This document shows, piece after piece, positions 53,158 to 62,577 of a DNA stretch of 64,000 nucleotides. How positions within the stretch are numbered: position 1 is the stretch's first letter; every line of letters begins with the position of its first letter. The notes under the pieces were generated by a model that did not search any database, had not been told where the DNA came from, and saw nothing but the letters and a program-made list of their open reading frames with translations. A program made the position numbers and the translations under genes. Source of the stretch: Microvenator marinus (GTDB taxonomy: Bacteria > Myxococcota_A > Bradymonadia > Bradymonadales > Bradymonadaceae); contig NZ_CP042467.1 of NCBI RefSeq assembly GCF_007993755.1, positions 955,501 to 1,019,500 of the forward strand, in the 5' to 3' direction.

Positions 53158-54297
53158 CTAGTTGGCTTTTCTGCGCTCTAGGATAACGCTGATCGCTACG
53201 ATCAGGTTTCCGGGCGCTGCGGCAAGGAGGAGCCACGGCTGAAGCCCAAAAAATCCCAGGACCATGGCAGCGAAAACGATGAAGTCTTTCTTCGTCGTGT
53301 ACTTCAATACCTTGAGTACGCGAGTCAAGAGACTCGAGCTCTCGTCCGCACTATCGAAGCTCCACGTGAAAGCCAACAAATCGCCTCGTCCGCGAGCGTA
53401 AAGCCACGTGTAATAGAGGAACATTGAGACGCCCTTGAAGACCACCGAGATTGCGGCGAGCCAGAGCCACCATGTTCCATCCAGAGATGAATCGTAGGAA
53501 TGCCAGGCCCCAAGGCCCAGACCTGCCCAAAAGAAGACGTCCGAAAGATCATCACTGATCGTGTCTAGCCATTCGCCCTTCACCGAGAACTCGTACTTCA
53601 CACGAGCCAATTCCCCGTCACAACCGTCGACAATCGAGTTGATTTGAAACACAACTCCGGCCCAGAAGAAGCCCCAGTAGCCACCCATCGAAGCCAGAAT
53701 TCCGGCGAGGATTCCCAATGAAAAAGTGACGATTGAGATCTGATTGGGATGTATTGGAAGCCTGGCCAGCCGAGCGCTGATCCAGAGGCTCACATAACGA
53801 TTTAGGTGCCTGGAAACGATGCCGTCCAGGGGCTTTCGGCAGTCCTGCCACAACCGCGACTCGGCTCGCTTGATATCCGCAGGCTCCCGCACCTCAACAG
53901 CCCAGCGCTGGCTCATTTCCTCGGTGGACGGCGATTGTAGGTAGCTCGAGTACGTGACCCATGCGCGGCCCTTGCTCAGGTTTAGAGTGAGGCTTCCTTC
54001 GACACCCAAGAGGTCCTTGATCGCCGCGCGCTCGTATACTGTCCAAACGTCGAGCACGAGCATTCGACCGCTCACACTACTCAGCGAGGTGATTCGCTCC
54101 GGCGTAACCCTTCCGACGCTGGCGGCCAACGCTTGTTCAAGCCCGGCCTCCCCGTCTATTGCGAGGACGAATACGCGCTCTGCGCCGCATACTCCAGCCA
54201 AACGAATGGCCCTTTCCAACAAAGAAATCCCGGCCACGATGGTTGACCAGGCAATTGCTTCAGGCCCCTGCCGAATATCGAGTAGAACCGAAGTCAT
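53158..54297 (-). CDS. CDP-alcohol phosphatidyltransferase with N-terminal nucleotidyltransferase-like domain
   Basis: 379 residues. Residues about 180-375 hold six membrane segments and the full CDP-alcohol signature DGx2ARx8Gx3Dx3D (DGELARVKYEFSVKGEWLDTISD). The N-terminal 150 residues (LLERAIRLAGVCGAERVFVLAIDGEAG) look like a degenerate sugar-phosphate nucleotidyltransferase fold. Fusions of this kind make phosphodiester-linked inositol or related polar lipids; the exact alcohol here is unknown. The start overlaps the PilZ gene stop (TAATG). Confidence 0.85.
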   Translation of the reverse strand: MTSVLLDIRQGPEAIAWSTIVAGISLLERAIRLAGVCGAERVFVLAIDGEAGLEQALAASVGRVTPERITSLSSVSGRMLVLDVWTVYERAAIKDLLGVEGSLTLNLSKGRAWVTYSSYLQSPSTEEMSQRWAVEVREPADIKRAESRLWQDCRKPLDGIVSRHLNRYVSLWISARLARLPIHPNQISIVTFSLGILAGILASMGGYWGFFWAGVVFQINSIVDGCDGELARVKYEFSVKGEWLDTISDDLSDVFFWAGLGLGAWHSYDSSLDGTWWLWLAAISVVFKGVSMFLYYTWLYARGRGDLLAFTWSFDSADESSSLLTRVLKVLKYTTKKDFIVFAAMVLGFFGLQPWLLLAAAPGNLIVAISVILERRKAN

Positions 54298-54713
54298 TAG
54301 ACTTCAAGCGCTTGCGAATAGAGCCACTGAAGCGTGTTCCGCTCGGAAGAGTCCATGGCTTCGAATTCCACACCGTAGGCGCGTCGGCCCTCGGACTCGG
54401 TTGCGCGTCGCACAGTGCCTCGCACCTCAGCAACCGAACGTGAGTCGTGCTTGATGATCGTAACACGGAGCTCGATCTTGGTTCCTTCAGCAATCGTCGA
54501 CTCTGTCTTCAGAAGACATCCGCCTGGTGCCAAATCCAGAACCTGTCCGTAAATCTCTCGGTTCTCAAAACGAACCGAAGCAATCGCTCGAACTGGAGCA
54601 CGGAAGATTCGCGTGTGAGGACCAGATTGCTCAAAAATCGGGGCGCCAGGACCGCTTCGAAGTTGAGTCTGAGTTTCCGAATCGCGAGTGGATGGAAGAA
54701 TAATTGGGCGCAT
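54297..54713 (-). CDS. PilZ-domain protein
   Basis: 138 residues with a 35-residue disordered N-terminus. RAPVRAIASVRFENREIYGQ and LDLAPGGCLLKTE form the PilZ barrel start, where the usual DxSxxG is DLAPGG; RRAYGVEFEAMDSSERNTL ends the domain. PilZ domains often bind cyclic-di-GMP; the Arg of the N-terminal RxxxR box is present (RAPVR) so binding is possible but unproven. Co-translated with the phosphotransferase gene, hinting at second-messenger control of that lipid pathway (inference). Confidence 0.82.
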   Translation of the reverse strand: MRPIILPSTRDSETQTQLRSGPGAPIFEQSGPHTRIFRAPVRAIASVRFENREIYGQVLDLAPGGCLLKTESTIAEGTKIELRVTIIKHDSRSVAEVRGTVRRATESEGRRAYGVEFEAMDSSERNTLQWLYSQALEV

Positions 54714-55011
54714 GGTTCACCTCCGTGGTGGTTTCGTGGCCATCGATGGCCTCATTGCTCCTTGAGGCTACATCGGGATCCGATTCACACAAATTTTTTG
54801 GGTAGGTGACAGATCGATCTTCCAGAAGACCGGCTACTCAAGTTGCCATACCGACCAAGCCACCGAGGCGTTCGCGCCACACCTCATGACACGAAAAACA
54901 ATACAACCCAAACAAAACAGCATCTTAGAGAGTCACCACCAACACGAGGCATTTCTGGCACAGGAGGTGCATTAATGTCTCACCAAGATTAGAACGCTCG
55001 AGGAGACCAAA
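54714..55011. promoter_or_regulatory. Divergent intergenic region with a 14-bp palindrome
   Basis: 298 bp between the PilZ and HEAT-like genes. GGCCATCGATGGCC at 54738-54751 is a perfect palindrome 25-38 bp upstream of the PilZ ATG, a candidate operator. The AAATTTTTT-like run near 54790 and the A-rich stretch near 54890-54910 give bendable DNA. GAGGAGA lies before the HEAT-like gene ATG as its ribosome-binding site. No gene is seen. Confidence 0.5.
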
Positions 55012-55575
55012 ATGAAATCTTTATATATTGCAATACTTATCTCGTTATCTTTCACCGTCGTTGGAAACGCATCGGCGGAATACCTTCCTTCGGAGGCCGA
55101 GGCCGAGGCACGCGTCCCCGCACTGGACTTGGTGATTCAGTATCTTGAGTCCGACCAAGTGGTTCCTTCGCGCCTGGATCTGCGCAAAATGAGTGCCGAC
55201 CCTGTCGTCGAGCTCACAAAGCTCTCTACTTCCGGGCGCTACGATCTGACACTTCGTGCAAAGGCAATCCAAGCTCTCGCGCTTTACGCTGGCGATGAGC
55301 GTGCCGATGAGACGATTGCTGAACTGATGACGAGCACACGGGCAAATCACAAGCTCTTCGCAGTGATTGTGATGGCCTACGCTCAAGTTCAGGGTGAAGA
55401 GGCAGCAAATGAACTCTCAGAACTCGCACGCCACCAGCGCGTAGACGTCCGAGTCGCCGCCATCACTGCCCTTGGCCGTTTTGGTGGGCAAGAAGGATAC
55501 GAAACCCTTCTCAAGCTCGAGCGCGAAGAGTCGAATGCCGACGTTCGCGCACGCATCCAGACCTACACCCGCTAA
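55012..55575 (+). CDS. Exported HEAT-repeat protein
   Basis: 187 residues with a signal peptide (LYIAILISLSFTVVGNASAE) followed by HEAT/PBS-lyase-type helical pairs (LTLRAKAIQALALYAGDERADETI, VDVRVAAITALGRFGGQEGYETLL). Periplasmic scaffold (inference). GAGGAGA precedes the ATG. The partner is unknown. Confidence 0.82.
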   Translation: MKSLYIAILISLSFTVVGNASAEYLPSEAEAEARVPALDLVIQYLESDQVVPSRLDLRKMSADPVVELTKLSTSGRYDLTLRAKAIQALALYAGDERADETIAELMTSTRANHKLFAVIVMAYAQVQGEEAANELSELARHQRVDVRVAAITALGRFGGQEGYETLLKLEREESNADVRARIQTYTR

Positions 55576-55643
55576 ACCTCCTCCCTAGCCAAAACGCTCG
55601 CTCTCATGTACGAATTTCGAACGCCCGCACCCAAGGCAGTTCG

Positions 55644-56507
55644 ATGTCTCTACAAAACCTCGATGAATACGAAGTTCGATGTGAAGCGTGCAATAACCGA
55701 CGCTACATCGTCGAGGAACATGGCGACTTTGCTCGGGCTCATCGCTGCCTAAAATGCTTCGAGACCTGCCCTGAATGCGAGGGAGAGAACTTCACGTACT
55801 TCTCCGACGAGCGCGGCTATAGCTTCGTAAAGCCCTGTCTCATCTGCGCGCCGCTCGACAAGCGTATTCAGACGTTTAACCAGGCGAAACTCCCAAAGAA
55901 GTACGCGCACAACTCCACCTTCGAATCCTTTGACCGGTATCAACCAGGGACTCGTAAGGAGATTGGTAACCTTCCGCGCGTACACCTCAAACTCTACAAT
56001 TTTGCGACTGGTTTTGTGCCGTCTGACAAGGGCTTCTTATTGTACGGGGACGTCGGAACCGGCAAAACACATCTGCTCGCCACCGTCGTTCGACATCTGA
56101 CTTTGGAAAAAGGGATTGCCGTTCACTTTGTCGAGTTCTCGCACCTCGTCAGCGAGATTCGCGAGCAATTCGACCTCGGTAAGGGCGAAGCCGCCGTTCT
56201 CGGACCCATCATCCAGACCCCAGTGCTCGCCATTGACGAGCTCGGCAAGGGGCGGAACACCGAATGGCAGAACTCGATCATCGATGAGATCATATCCAAA
56301 CGCTACAACCTCGGCTTGACCACCCTCTTTACCACGAACTACCCCATCGAGGCGCCAAATCCCTCCACGGGTCGCGCCGAAATCCGAAGGTCAGTCGCAC
56401 ACGAGACACTCAGGGAGCGAGTCGGTGAGCGGATCTACTCCCGAATTCAAGAGATGGCAGACTTCATCAAAGTGGACGCCCCTGACTATCGGTCCCTGAA
56501 GGGATAA
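55644..56507 (+). CDS. DnaC/IstB-like AAA+ ATPase with zinc-ribbon N-terminus
   Basis: 287 residues. Residues 12-80 hold four Cys pairs (CEAC, CLKC, CPEC, CLIC), a zinc-ribbon-like start. The ATPase has Walker A LLYGDVGTGKTHLLA, Walker B VLAIDELGKG and sensor LTTLFTTNYP, and a DnaC-type Arg region (ETLRERVGERIYSRIQEM). DnaC-like proteins load replicative helicase; this one has no transposase next to it, so it is not an IstB element. Exact role open: helicase loader or accessory. It is 2 bp from the convergent mnmG gene. Confidence 0.85.
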   Translation: MSLQNLDEYEVRCEACNNRRYIVEEHGDFARAHRCLKCFETCPECEGENFTYFSDERGYSFVKPCLICAPLDKRIQTFNQAKLPKKYAHNSTFESFDRYQPGTRKEIGNLPRVHLKLYNFATGFVPSDKGFLLYGDVGTGKTHLLATVVRHLTLEKGIAVHFVEFSHLVSEIREQFDLGKGEAAVLGPIIQTPVLAIDELGKGRNTEWQNSIIDEIISKRYNLGLTTLFTTNYPIEAPNPSTGRAEIRRSVAHETLRERVGERIYSRIQEMADFIKVDAPDYRSLKG

Positions 56508-56509
56508 GG

Positions 56510-58411
56510 TCAGTCGCGAAGATGCACGAGTAAGGTGGAGATTGCCGCAGGGGTCACCCCCATGATCCGTGAGGCTTGGCCCAACGTCCGTGGTCGAACC
56601 TTGGATAGGCGCTCTTTTGCTTCGTGGGTCAGACCTTGAATCCCGTGATAATCAAACTCGCTTGGGATCGTCTTCTCTTCCATTTCACGATGAAGCTCGA
56701 TTTGGCGCATTTGCCGGTCGATATATCCGTCGTACTTAATGTCGATTTCGACCGCTTCGGCGACCTCTGGAATATTCGCCTGCCCAGCGAGCTCGGGCGC
56801 AAATTTATTGATGATCCTGGGGATCATTTCGTAATCCGTGTCCGGACGCTTCATCAGATGAGCGATGGAGACACCTTTAGCCAATCCGTCATCGAATCCC
56901 AAGTTTTCACGGCACCAACTTAAGTTGTCGGACGCCCCGCCAATAAACGTACTCGCCATGCCATCCTTCAGACGCTCGATCGCGTTGATTTTATGGGTGT
57001 AGAGGCTCCACGCATCGTCATCGAGGAGTCCAAATTCCCGCCCATACTTCGAGAGACGTTGGTCCGCATTGTCTTCCCGAAGGATCAAACGATACTCCGC
57101 ACGACTGGTGAACATACGGTAAGGCTCATCAACCCCATGGGTAACGAGGTCGTCGATCATCACACCAATATAGCCTTCGTCGCGCCCCATGATGAACGGC
57201 TCTTCGCCTCGAAGCGCCAGAGCTGCATTGATGCCCGCCATAAGCCCCTGCCCTGCAGCCTCTTCGTAGCCCGAGGTACCGTTGATTTGACCCGCAAGGT
57301 AGAGCCCCTTAATCCCACGCAGCTCAAGCGTGTGGTCGAGCTGGACTGGGTTCACATAATCATATTCCACGGCGTAACCTGGCCGCATGATTTCCGCGTT
57401 CTCAAGGCCCGGAATGGTGCGCAGAAGCGCAATCTGGGCATCCAAAGGTAGACTCGTGGAGATACCGCTCGGATAAATCTCCACCGTCTCCAAGCCCTGT
57501 GGCTCAAGGAAAATCTGGTGGCGGTCCTTATCGGCAAAACGCACCACTTTGTCTTCGATACTTGGGCAGTATCGCGCCCCGATCCCCTCGATTTTGCCCG
57601 AGAACATCGGCGAGCGGTCGGTGTTCGCGCGAATGATATCGTGGGTTTGTTCGTTAGTGTACGTGATATAACACGAGACCTGACGCATCATCGGCGGCGA
57701 GTGATAGAAGGAGAAACGGCGAGGCGGCTCGTCTCCAGGCTGTTCCACAAGCTCGGACCAATTGATGGTTCGCGCGTCTAGTCTAGGTGTCGTGCCCGTT
57801 TTAAGCCGGCCCATCTCAAGCTTGAGATCGGCCAGAGTTTTTGCAAGGCCGACGGCAGCCTCGCCACCCGCACGACCGCCGGAGAAATTGTCTAGACCCA
57901 CGTGGCAAAGACCCCGCAGGAAGGTTCCCGCGGTAATCACTACCGCCTTCGCCTCGTAGAGCACCTGCAGCTTGTCCACGACTCCGGTCACATGCGGGAC
58001 GCCATTTCGCTCTTCAACACGAATGTCTTCAACTGAACCTTGCTTGATGGTCAGCCCTTCCACATTCATCATGACGTTCTGCATTTCCTGCCGATACTTC
58101 GCCATGTCGCATTGTGCACGAGACGAGCGAACCGCTGGTCCTTTGCGCGTATTGAGTCTGCGGTATTGGATGGCAGAGGCGTCGCACACCCGCCCCATCA
58201 CACCGCCGAGCGCGTCGACCTCTTTAGCAAGATGACCTTTGGCCACACCGCCAATCGCGGGATTGCAGCTCATATGACCGATGGTATCGATGTTTTGGGT
58301 CAAAAGGAGCGTGCGTTGCCCCATCTTGGCCAGCGCGTGCGCCGCCTCACATCCTGCGTGTCCACCGCCAATTACAATCGCATCAAAAGCTTTTGGATAC
58401 TTTAACATCAC
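56510..58411 (-). CDS. mnmG: tRNA uridine 5-carboxymethylaminomethyl modification enzyme MnmG
   Basis: 633 residues. FAD-binding [65 protein letters not shown] and the C-terminal helical region with [21 protein letters not shown] are all typical of MnmG/GidA. With MnmE it installs cmnm5 on U34 of several tRNAs. A second ATG at 58408 is an alternative start. Confidence 0.97.
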   Translation of the reverse strand: MMLKYPKAFDAIVIGGGHAGCEAAHALAKMGQRTLLLTQNIDTIGHMSCNPAIGGVAKGHLAKEVDALGGVMGRVCDASAIQYRRLNTRKGPAVRSSRAQCDMAKYRQEMQNVMMNVEGLTIKQGSVEDIRVEERNGVPHVTGVVDKLQVLYEAKAVVITAGTFLRGLCHVGLDNFSGGRAGGEAAVGLAKTLADLKLEMGRLKTGTTPRLDARTINWSELVEQPGDEPPRRFSFYHSPPMMRQVSCYITYTNEQTHDIIRANTDRSPMFSGKIEGIGARYCPSIEDKVVRFADKDRHQIFLEPQGLETVEIYPSGISTSLPLDAQIALLRTIPGLENAEIMRPGYAVEYDYVNPVQLDHTLELRGIKGLYLAGQINGTSGYEEAAGQGLMAGINAALALRGEEPFIMGRDEGYIGVMIDDLVTHGVDEPYRMFTSRAEYRLILREDNADQRLSKYGREFGLLDDDAWSLYTHKINAIERLKDGMASTFIGGASDNLSWCRENLGFDDGLAKGVSIAHLMKRPDTDYEMIPRIINKFAPELAGQANIPEVAEAVEIDIKYDGYIDRQMRQIELHREMEEKTIPSEFDYHGIQGLTHEAKERLSKVRPRTLGQASRIMGVTPAAISTLLVHLRD

Positions 58412-58423
58412 TACCTCAAACCC

Positions 58424-60412
58424 TTACGGGCATACTCGATTCGCCGCACCCGGTGTGCCTCGGTCGCCTGTTCCGCCTGGACCGTAAAGCGCAGCCACAT
58501 CTGGGGTACACCAGTTCGCCCCATCATCATTTAGGATCGGGTCAAACTTATCTGAACTTAACTGCCTGGATACTCCGGATGTTCCCGAGCCCATAAACGC
58601 TGAGTCCACCACCACACCGTCTTGGCGCACCAGGTCGGGCTGAGTGGCTCCGGCGGAGTTTTGAAGGCGTCCGCCGCCAAAATAGAAACCGCCTTCGATA
58701 CCACCGTTTTCGGCCGGATCGGTGTTCGCAACGAATACGATATAGCCTCCCGCTGGAACCACAGCATCGTAGTCGAGGATGGTGTACTGGCTGCGGAATA
58801 CGAGGCTGAACAACGAGAGCTCGCGGTCGCTGAGATTGTGCAACTCAAACCACTCGCCGTCGTTATCACTGACGGCCCCCGGATTGGACATGATCTCCGT
58901 GAAGATCACCTCACCCGCATCCGGGAGGTTGGCGGGAATCTCACGGCATTCGCCGCTTCCGCAAATCTCCTCGTTCTCACAAATGACTTCGGTTGCTTCA
59001 AAGTTGCAGAAAGGATTGTTGAATCGAGTCACCTCGCACATCGCCGAATCCACGGCGAACTGCACCGCCTTGGTCTCATCAGCGCAGAAATCCTCGGGCT
59101 TGACGCACTCGAACTCAGCGCACGGGTCGGCGTCACACGCGGTATTTTGAGCACCCGGGGTACCAAAGTTCACCGTGGTACCGAACTCAGAATCCAGACT
59201 AGGACACCAATTTTCAAACTCGTTATTCAGCAAAACATCTGCCGAAACGTCTGGATTAAGCTTTCGTGAACGCCCGTCGAGAACCGAACCCGTCTCGTAA
59301 TACACATAATCTACCCAGACGAAGTTCTCTCCGTCGGGTTTCTGAATTCCAAACCAGTCTGTCGAGTTCGCCAGAGTGATATCCTCGCCGTAGGCGTAGT
59401 TCACGCCCCCTGCGGCAGCGCCGGCATTTCGCCCAAAGACCATACGCGCCCCGGCAGCCAGCTCAGCCGCCCCGGTGATGACGTGCGTTTCGTCAGCGCT
59501 GGCTCCGGCGCTCACGATTTGCCAGCCGTTCAAGTCAACGGCAGCGCCAGTCGTGTTGATGACTTCGAACCACTCAAACGCCTCTTCGAAACCACCGGCT
59601 GGATTGGCCAGGTATTCAGTGACCACCAACTCGCCGGTCTCAGAGATGCCGTTTACACATGCGGCTTCTTCGCATGTTCCCTTGATATAATCGCAGTTTT
59701 GGAAATCTAGTTCGTAGGTACAAACCGGAGACCCCGTAGAATCATCGCAGGTACCCGCAGCCGCAAAAGTCTGGGCCGTGTTCTCGTCGCAGCGCGAGTC
59801 CGGCGGGCTATCGCACGTCACGGCGTCACAAAATCCAGCTAAACATTCCCCTGCCACACAACCGGCCGCACAGACTTCACGAGTCTCTTCGAAAGCGCAT
59901 TGCCCATCTTCCTGACAGACACCGGCGCTCGAGTACGTCACCCGCGTGTTCGCGCCGTCACAGCTTGGCTCAGGAAGCTCGGTACACGTAACTCCCACGC
60001 ATGGATCCGAGAGGCAACGCCCCTCTCCACAACCAAACTCACAAGTGTTTCGAGTACTTTCATAGACGCAGACGGCCGAGACCCCGGAGGTGTCACAGGT
60101 ACCGTTTGATTCCAGGCCGACGGCTCTATCTCCTTCACATTGCGCCTGCATCGGAGGCGAATCACAATCCGCGTCTTCCACACACTCGCCAGAGGACACG
60201 CAACGTCCTCGCTCGCCGCAGATCTCATCGGCGGAACACTCCGCGGAGCTTGCTGCCCCACACTCGGCCACGCATGTGTTCTGCGCGCCGCAATGTTGAT
60301 CACTTGGGCAATCCGTATCCACTGCGCAATTCGCATCCTTTGACACGGGTTCATCGGTACCGCACGCGCTCAGAAGCGCCGCTGCCACAAAAATTAGTCG
60401 CCAATTGATCAC
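58424..60412 (-). CDS. Cys-rich lipoprotein with two lamin-tail domains
   Basis: 662 residues from GTG 60412 (AAGGA 6 nt upstream; an ATG at 60430 has a weaker site). Signal INWRLIFVAAALLSAC. About 50 Cys in the first 255 residues in EGF-like/disulfide-knot spacing (CAVDTDCPSDQHC, CSADEICGERGRC, CVGVTCTELPEPSC). Two lamin-tail domains follow: TGELVVTEYLANPAGGFEEA and EVIFTEIMSNPGAVSDNDGEW, each with EWFEL-type acidic centre. Lamin-tail domains bind surfaces or nucleic acid; the protein is probably exposed at the cell surface. Confidence 0.8.
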   Translation of the reverse strand: MINWRLIFVAAALLSACGTDEPVSKDANCAVDTDCPSDQHCGAQNTCVAECGAASSAECSADEICGERGRCVSSGECVEDADCDSPPMQAQCEGDRAVGLESNGTCDTSGVSAVCVYESTRNTCEFGCGEGRCLSDPCVGVTCTELPEPSCDGANTRVTYSSAGVCQEDGQCAFEETREVCAAGCVAGECLAGFCDAVTCDSPPDSRCDENTAQTFAAAGTCDDSTGSPVCTYELDFQNCDYIKGTCEEAACVNGISETGELVVTEYLANPAGGFEEAFEWFEVINTTGAAVDLNGWQIVSAGASADETHVITGAAELAAGARMVFGRNAGAAAGGVNYAYGEDITLANSTDWFGIQKPDGENFVWVDYVYYETGSVLDGRSRKLNPDVSADVLLNNEFENWCPSLDSEFGTTVNFGTPGAQNTACDADPCAEFECVKPEDFCADETKAVQFAVDSAMCEVTRFNNPFCNFEATEVICENEEICGSGECREIPANLPDAGEVIFTEIMSNPGAVSDNDGEWFELHNLSDRELSLFSLVFRSQYTILDYDAVVPAGGYIVFVANTDPAENGGIEGGFYFGGGRLQNSAGATQPDLVRQDGVVVDSAFMGSGTSGVSRQLSSDKFDPILNDDGANWCTPDVAALYGPGGTGDRGTPGAANRVCP

Positions 60413-60501
60413 TGCAAATCCTTCAAACATAGTCTACTCTCGCGCCGTTCTCTTAGAGAAAGAGCCGCTGAAACTCAAGTCTAGACCAAACTTTCGGGCA
60501 C

Positions 60502-62532
60502 ATGGAACTAAATCTTCACCTTCTAAACCCCGAACAAAGACAGGCCGTCGAACACATCGATGGTCCGCTCTTGATTCTGGCAGGTGCCGGAAGTGGAAAA
60601 ACACGCGTCATCACTCACCGAATCGGCTACCTGATTGACCAAGGCGTTGCGCCGGACCAAATCCTCGCCGTGAGTTTCACCAATAAAGCCGCCCAAGAGA
60701 TGAGGGAAAGAGTTGGGCATCTCATCGGAACGTCACTCTCGAACCGAGTGCATTTGAGCACCTTTCACTCACTTGGCCTCGATATCTTGAAGAAACACAT
60801 CGAGAAACTCGGCTACAGGCGCACCTTTACGATCCTCGATCAAGGCGACCAAATCAGCCTTGTTAAAGATGTACTTAAAGATCTCAAGCTCGACCCTTCA
60901 AAAGTTGACCCGTCCGACCTGCTCTTCCTGATCAGCCGCGCAAAAATGGCTTTCCTCGAGCCCTCAAAGATGCCCGAGTTTCGGTATCACCCGCTGATGC
61001 CTTTTGCTCAGAAGACCTATCGTCACTATCAGGCGGCGCTCCGAGGCCTAAATGCTGTGGATTTTGACGATTTGATCTGTTTGCCGGTTCGACTCTTCGA
61101 AGAACACGAAAAGGTCCGTCGTCGCTACGCGAGCCACTACAAGTACGTCATGGTTGACGAGTACCAGGACACCAACCACACGCAGCTGATGTTCATGGAA
61201 GCCATCGTTCGCGAACACCAGAACATCTGCGTGGTGGGCGACGATGATCAATCCATCTACGCCTTTCGAGGCGCGGTCAGCGGCAATATCCTTCAGGTCG
61301 AAAAGACTTTTAAGAACACGCGTGTCATCAAACTCGAACAAAATTACAGGTCAACGAACGGCATTCTACGTGCCGCAAACGCCTTGATCGCCAATAACTC
61401 CGCCCGTAAAGAAAAGAATCTCTGGAGCAACAACGGTGACGGCGATCCCATTACAATGGTTGAGAGCAAAGACGAGCGAGAAGAAGCCGAATATGTGGCG
61501 GCCGAAATCGAGGCCCTGCGCTTTCATCTTCGCCTGAACTATCGCGATTTTGCTGTGCTTTTCAGGGTGAATCCTCAGGCGAGGCTCTTTGAAGAGGCGT
61601 TTCGCACCTACAATATACCCTATCAGTTGGTTGGAGCTGCGGAGTTCTTCGATCGCAAAGAGGTCAAGGACTTCATCGCGTTTCTGAAGGCGTGTTTAAA
61701 CCCCGAAGACGAAGTCAGCATGCGCCGTATCGTCAATGTTCCACCTCGTGGAATCGGGACGCAGACCGTTGAGAAAATCAGCGTTTGGGCCGCGGAACAT
61801 CAGGTCTCTTTCTTTGAAGCCTTGAAGTCGGTCTCTGCTGGCGCCCAGATTGACGGCATGAACCACGCGTCTCACGAACATCTGAAGACATTCATTCAGC
61901 TCATCGAGAACTTTCATCAAGAGTTCAACGCCACCACACATATCTCGCAGTCTGCCCGATCGCTACTGCATGAACTCAACTTTGTAGATTACCTCCGCAG
62001 CGCGGAAAAAAGCCCCAAAGTGGCCTCGAGACGCATTGAAAACGTGCAGCAGGTACTGGCTAGTATCGCACAATTTGAAAGCCGCGCAGGTGGCACTCTC
62101 GATGGATTCCTGACCCGCATTATCCTCGACCAGAGCTCGGCTTCAAAGGAAAACGAGGAAGACGCTGTGCAGTGCATGACCCTTCACGCCTCTAAGGGAT
62201 TGGAATTTCCAGTCGTCTTCATGGTCGGCCTTGAAGAGGGCTATCTTCCGCACGAAAGAAGCTTGGTCAATCAAGCTGGTATCGAGGAAGAGCGAAGACT
62301 TGCGTACGTCGGAGTCACGCGTGCTCAGAAAAAACTCTATCTCTCGCTTAGCGCCGAGCGCTCCCGCTTTGGAAAGAAGGACGAACGCTCCCCCAGCCGT
62401 TTTCTCTCAGAGATTCCAAAGGAGATGATCGACTCGAATATGGCGAGCCTGAACCCCAAACTCCGAGAGATGAAGAACGACCTCAACCTCAAGTATCTTG
62501 AGGCGATGAGGGCACAACTCTTTTCGGACTGA
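60502..62532 (+). CDS. Rep/PcrA/UvrD-family DNA helicase
   Basis: 676 residues, close to Rep length. LNPEQRQAVEHIDGPLLILA and AGAGSGKT (27-34, motif I), AVSFTNKAAQEMRERV (Ia), FHSLGLDIL, MVDEYQDTNHTQL (II), VVGDDDQSIYAFRGA (III), EQNYRST (IV), VQCMTLHASKGLEFPVVFM (V) and AYVGVTRAQKKLYL (VI) are complete. A 3'-5' superfamily 1 helicase for replication restart or repair. Confidence 0.95.
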   Translation: MELNLHLLNPEQRQAVEHIDGPLLILAGAGSGKTRVITHRIGYLIDQGVAPDQILAVSFTNKAAQEMRERVGHLIGTSLSNRVHLSTFHSLGLDILKKHIEKLGYRRTFTILDQGDQISLVKDVLKDLKLDPSKVDPSDLLFLISRAKMAFLEPSKMPEFRYHPLMPFAQKTYRHYQAALRGLNAVDFDDLICLPVRLFEEHEKVRRRYASHYKYVMVDEYQDTNHTQLMFMEAIVREHQNICVVGDDDQSIYAFRGAVSGNILQVEKTFKNTRVIKLEQNYRSTNGILRAANALIANNSARKEKNLWSNNGDGDPITMVESKDEREEAEYVAAEIEALRFHLRLNYRDFAVLFRVNPQARLFEEAFRTYNIPYQLVGAAEFFDRKEVKDFIAFLKACLNPEDEVSMRRIVNVPPRGIGTQTVEKISVWAAEHQVSFFEALKSVSAGAQIDGMNHASHEHLKTFIQLIENFHQEFNATTHISQSARSLLHELNFVDYLRSAEKSPKVASRRIENVQQVLASIAQFESRAGGTLDGFLTRIILDQSSASKENEEDAVQCMTLHASKGLEFPVVFMVGLEEGYLPHERSLVNQAGIEEERRLAYVGVTRAQKKLYLSLSAERSRFGKKDERSPSRFLSEIPKEMIDSNMASLNPKLREMKNDLNLKYLEAMRAQLFSD

Positions 62533-62577
62533 AATTCCCGGAATGAAAGTGCCGTACGAGTACGTTATAGGCGTCTG

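Noticed and set aside
55644-56507. IstB-type insertion sequence
   Set aside because: No transposase gene, terminal inverted repeats or target duplications are visible beside the ATPase gene.
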